This document shows, piece by piece, positions 13,195 to 15,221 of a DNA stretch of 15,221 bases; position 1 is the stretch's first letter, and each line of letters opens with the position of its first letter. Position numbers and translations under genes: made by a program. The notes beneath the pieces are model-generated. The model searched no databases. It was given only the letters and a program-made list of their open reading frames with translations, and had not been told where the DNA came from. The stretch is taken from NCBI GenBank assembly GCA_035527515.1, contig DATLAJ010000119.1, positions 1 through 15,221 of the forward strand. Direction: 5' to 3'. This stretch comes from a bacterium (GTDB lineage: Bacteria > B130-G9).

Positions 13195-15221
13195 GTCAGA
13201 TACGAACTCTAACGCCCGCTCAAGCTTCGATTTTTGCTCCATCGATTCCTTGTGGCGACTCTTGACCAGTTCTATCACGTCCGCAGGCGCCTTGGCCATA
13301 AACTCACGGTTGCGAACCTTGAACTCATCGGCCTTGATGTTCTTCTCGACCTTTGCCAGGCCGCGACGCAGCCGGACCCGCTCTTTCTCGAAATCAATGA
13401 TCCCTTCCAGAGGAACGAATATCTCGCAATTTGTGGCCACAGCCGTGGCGCAGTGCCTCCGATCAGGTTCCTCGCCGGTAACCGTGAACCTGTTGGTTTT
13501 TGCCAAAAAGACCACGTAATCTCTGTGCGCAGCCAGCAGCATCCTGAGACCCTCGTCTCTGGAATAGACTACAAGCGGGACCGAGACCGAGGGCGAGACG
13601 TTCATCTCGCTTTTTATCGTCCTGGCCTTTGTTATTATCTCCATCAGAAGAGCCATGGAGCGCTCTGCCTGGTCATCCGCTGTTAGAAGGTCTGCCCTAG
13701 GCCATTGGGCAACGGCGATGCTCACAGGCGAGTTCTCGCCCTTCGGGAGATGCTGCCATACTTCCTCGGTTATGAACGGCATGATCGGGTGCAGTATCCG
13801 CAGCAGGACGTCAAGAGTTCCACAAAGGAGCTTTTGCGACCGGGCCTTTCTGGCCGGGTCTTCCTTCTGATATAGGTCGAGCTTGGCGAGCTCGATGAAC
13901 CAGTCGCAGTACTCGTGCCATATAAACTGGTAGAGAACGTCACTGGCCTCGTAGAACTTGTATTGGTCGAGGTTCTCGGCCACATCCATAACGACGCGTG
14001 TGAGCCTGCTGATTATCCATCTCTCGGCGAGCGAAAGCGGCCTATCCTCACCTAGCGAGCTGAGGTCAGAAAGGCTCGTTAGACCAGCACCATCTCCGAC
14101 GAGGCGCGAGCCTACTTCCTCATCGTCTCCGGAAAGATTCATCAGGATGAACCGCGAGGCGTTCCAGACCTTGTTGACGAAATTGCGGTAGCCAGCCACT
14201 CTGCCCTCCGAGATAGGCAAGAACTGCCGGCCTGGCACGGATTGTATCGCCAGAGCGAACCGAACCGCATCGGTTCCGAAGTCCGAGATGAGTTTTCTCG
14301 CATCGACGACGTTGTCCTTTGACTTGGACATTTTCTGTCCCTTCTCGTCACAGATCAGCCCGTTGAAATAGACGACGTTGAACGGGACGTCATGCATGTT
14401 GTATAGGCCCATCATGATCATCCGAGCGACCCAGAAGAAAATGATGTCGAACGCCGTGATGAGGCACGACGTCGGGTAGTAGCGACTAAGGTCGCGGGTG
14501 TCGTCCGGCCAGCCGAGCGTCGAAAACGGCCAGAGTGCGGAACTGAACCATGTGTCGAGCACGTCCTCTTCCTGAACTACGTCTTTGGAGCCGCACTTGG
14601 CGCAGCTTGGCGGCTTGGTCTCCGCAACCATCGTCTCGTTGCACGATTGGCAGTAGAACGCCGGTATCCTGTGTCCCCACCACAGCTGCCGAGAGATGCA
14701 CCAGTCTCGGATGTTCTCCATCCAGTCGTAATAAAGATTCGCCCACGACGGGGCAATGAACTGAACGTCGCCGTCTCGGACGGCCTTTATGGCCGGCTCG
14801 GCAAGTGGCTTCATCTTCAAGAACCACTGCTGCGACAGATATGGCTCCACGATCGTATCACACCGCTGGCAGTGCCCTACCATGTGCTTGTGCGGCTCTA
14901 TCTTCTCGAGCAGGCCGTTCTTCTTCAGATACTTGACCAACTGCCGACGGCACTCGAACCTGTCCAGCCCCGCATACTCTCCCGTGTTCTGGTTCATCGT
15001 GCCGTCCTTGTTCATCACGGTGATGCGCGGCAGGCCGTGCCGATTGCCCATCTCGAAGTCGTTACCGTCGTGCGCAGGGGTGATCTTGACGATTCCTGTC
15101 CCGAACTCTGGGTCAACCTGCTCGTCCATTATCACCGGCAGCTCGCGGCCTATGACCGGCAGAACGATCGTCTTGTCCCTAAGAAACGCAGCCTTCTTAT
15201 GGGACGGGTGGATGGCAACCG
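13192..15221 (-). CDS. valS: Valyl-tRNA synthetase, N-terminus beyond window edge
   Basis: Class I aminoacyl-tRNA synthetase charging tRNA-Val, with an editing domain that removes mischarged threonine. The frame stays open to base 15221, so about 200-250 N-terminal residues including the HIGH motif are outside; about 675 are visible. Seen in order: the end of the CP1 editing domain (VILP-like IVLPVIGRELPVIMDEQVDP, then FGTGIVKITPAHDGNDFEMG), zinc-ribbon-like cysteine pairs (HCQRCD; CQSC...CAKC), LDTWFSSALWPFSTLGW, the KMSKS loop (about 14318-14332, GQKMSKSKDNVV), the anticodon-binding helical domain, and a C-terminal coiled coil (FEKERVRLRRGLAKVEKNIK and onward). The Cys-rich insertions are a feature of several bacterial and archaeal ValS. 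No frame break is visible. The prenyl synthase gene follows with a TGATG overlap. Confidence 0.97.
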   Translation of the reverse strand, partial: VAIHPSHKKAAFLRDKTIVLPVIGRELPVIMDEQVDPEFGTGIVKITPAHDGNDFEMGNRHGLPRITVMNKDGTMNQNTGEYAGLDRFECRRQLVKYLKKNGLLEKIEPHKHMVGHCQRCDTIVEPYLSQQWFLKMKPLAEPAIKAVRDGDVQFIAPSWANLYYDWMENIRDWCISRQLWWGHRIPAFYCQSCNETMVAETKPPSCAKCGSKDVVQEEDVLDTWFSSALWPFSTLGWPDDTRDLSRYYPTSCLITAFDIIFFWVARMIMMGLYNMHDVPFNVVYFNGLICDEKGQKMSKSKDNVVDARKLISDFGTDAVRFALAIQSVPGRQFLPISEGRVAGYRNFVNKVWNASRFILMNLSGDDEEVGSRLVGDGAGLTSLSDLSSLGEDRPLSLAERWIISRLTRVVMDVAENLDQYKFYEASDVLYQFIWHEYCDWFIELAKLDLYQKEDPARKARSQKLLCGTLDVLLRILHPIMPFITEEVWQHLPKGENSPVSIAVAQWPRADLLTADDQAERSMALLMEIITKARTIKSEMNVSPSVSVPLVVYSRDEGLRMLLAAHRDYVVFLAKTNRFTVTGEEPDRRHCATAVATNCEIFVPLEGIIDFEKERVRLRRGLAKVEKNIKADEFKVRNREFMAKAPADVIELVKSRHKESMEQKSKLERALEFVSD

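Overview
The window looks like chromosomal DNA from an uncultured, probably anaerobic or metabolically flexible bacterium. It is moderately GC-rich and densely coded, with several TTG starts. The lineage cannot be named from the sequence. Hints of anaerobic or autotrophic-type metabolism are an HgdC-type 2-hydroxyacyl-CoA dehydratase activase, a microcompartment vertex protein, and a three-gene citryl-CoA synthetase/lyase cluster with a fused ferredoxin-like domain. No rRNA, tRNA, CRISPR array, insertion sequence or phage gene was seen, and no stretch longer than about 210 bases lacks a gene.

Layout, left half. Bases 1-1782 hold the 3' end of pnp (polynucleotide phosphorylase; its start is off the window). 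A small single-pass membrane protein of unknown function follows, then a family 4 glycosyltransferase with an altered E-x7-E motif, an orphan EutN/CcmL vertex protein, and an unrecognised acidic protein, all on the plus strand. On the minus strand, read right to left, is a diguanylate cyclase (GAF-GGDEF), then smpB with a terminator-like hairpin, then a sodium:solute symporter and the HgdC-like activase, the last two only 15 bases apart.

Layout, right half. From a divergent intergenic region at 8553-8791, a plus-strand operon runs to 12072. It encodes an ATP-grasp (SucC-like) subunit with a C-terminal 2[4Fe-4S] ferredoxin-like domain, a SucD-like subunit with the phospho-histidine, and a stand-alone citryl-CoA lyase with the citrate-synthase catalytic triad. 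Together these would perform the ATP-citrate lyase reaction in two steps (citrate + ATP + CoA to citryl-CoA, then acetyl-CoA + oxaloacetate). Such a split system is known from Hydrogenobacter. The built-in iron-sulfur domain is the unusual part and the best candidate here for something not yet described. Converging on it from the right are valS (N-terminus off the window) and a divergent polyprenyl diphosphate synthase, overlapping by one base (TGATG).

Functional links. pnp, smpB and valS are RNA and translation housekeeping genes. The citryl-CoA cluster, the activase and the vertex protein suggest CoA-thioester and redox chemistry, but no dehydratase subunits, BMC hexamers or oxidoreductase partners lie within the window to complete those systems.
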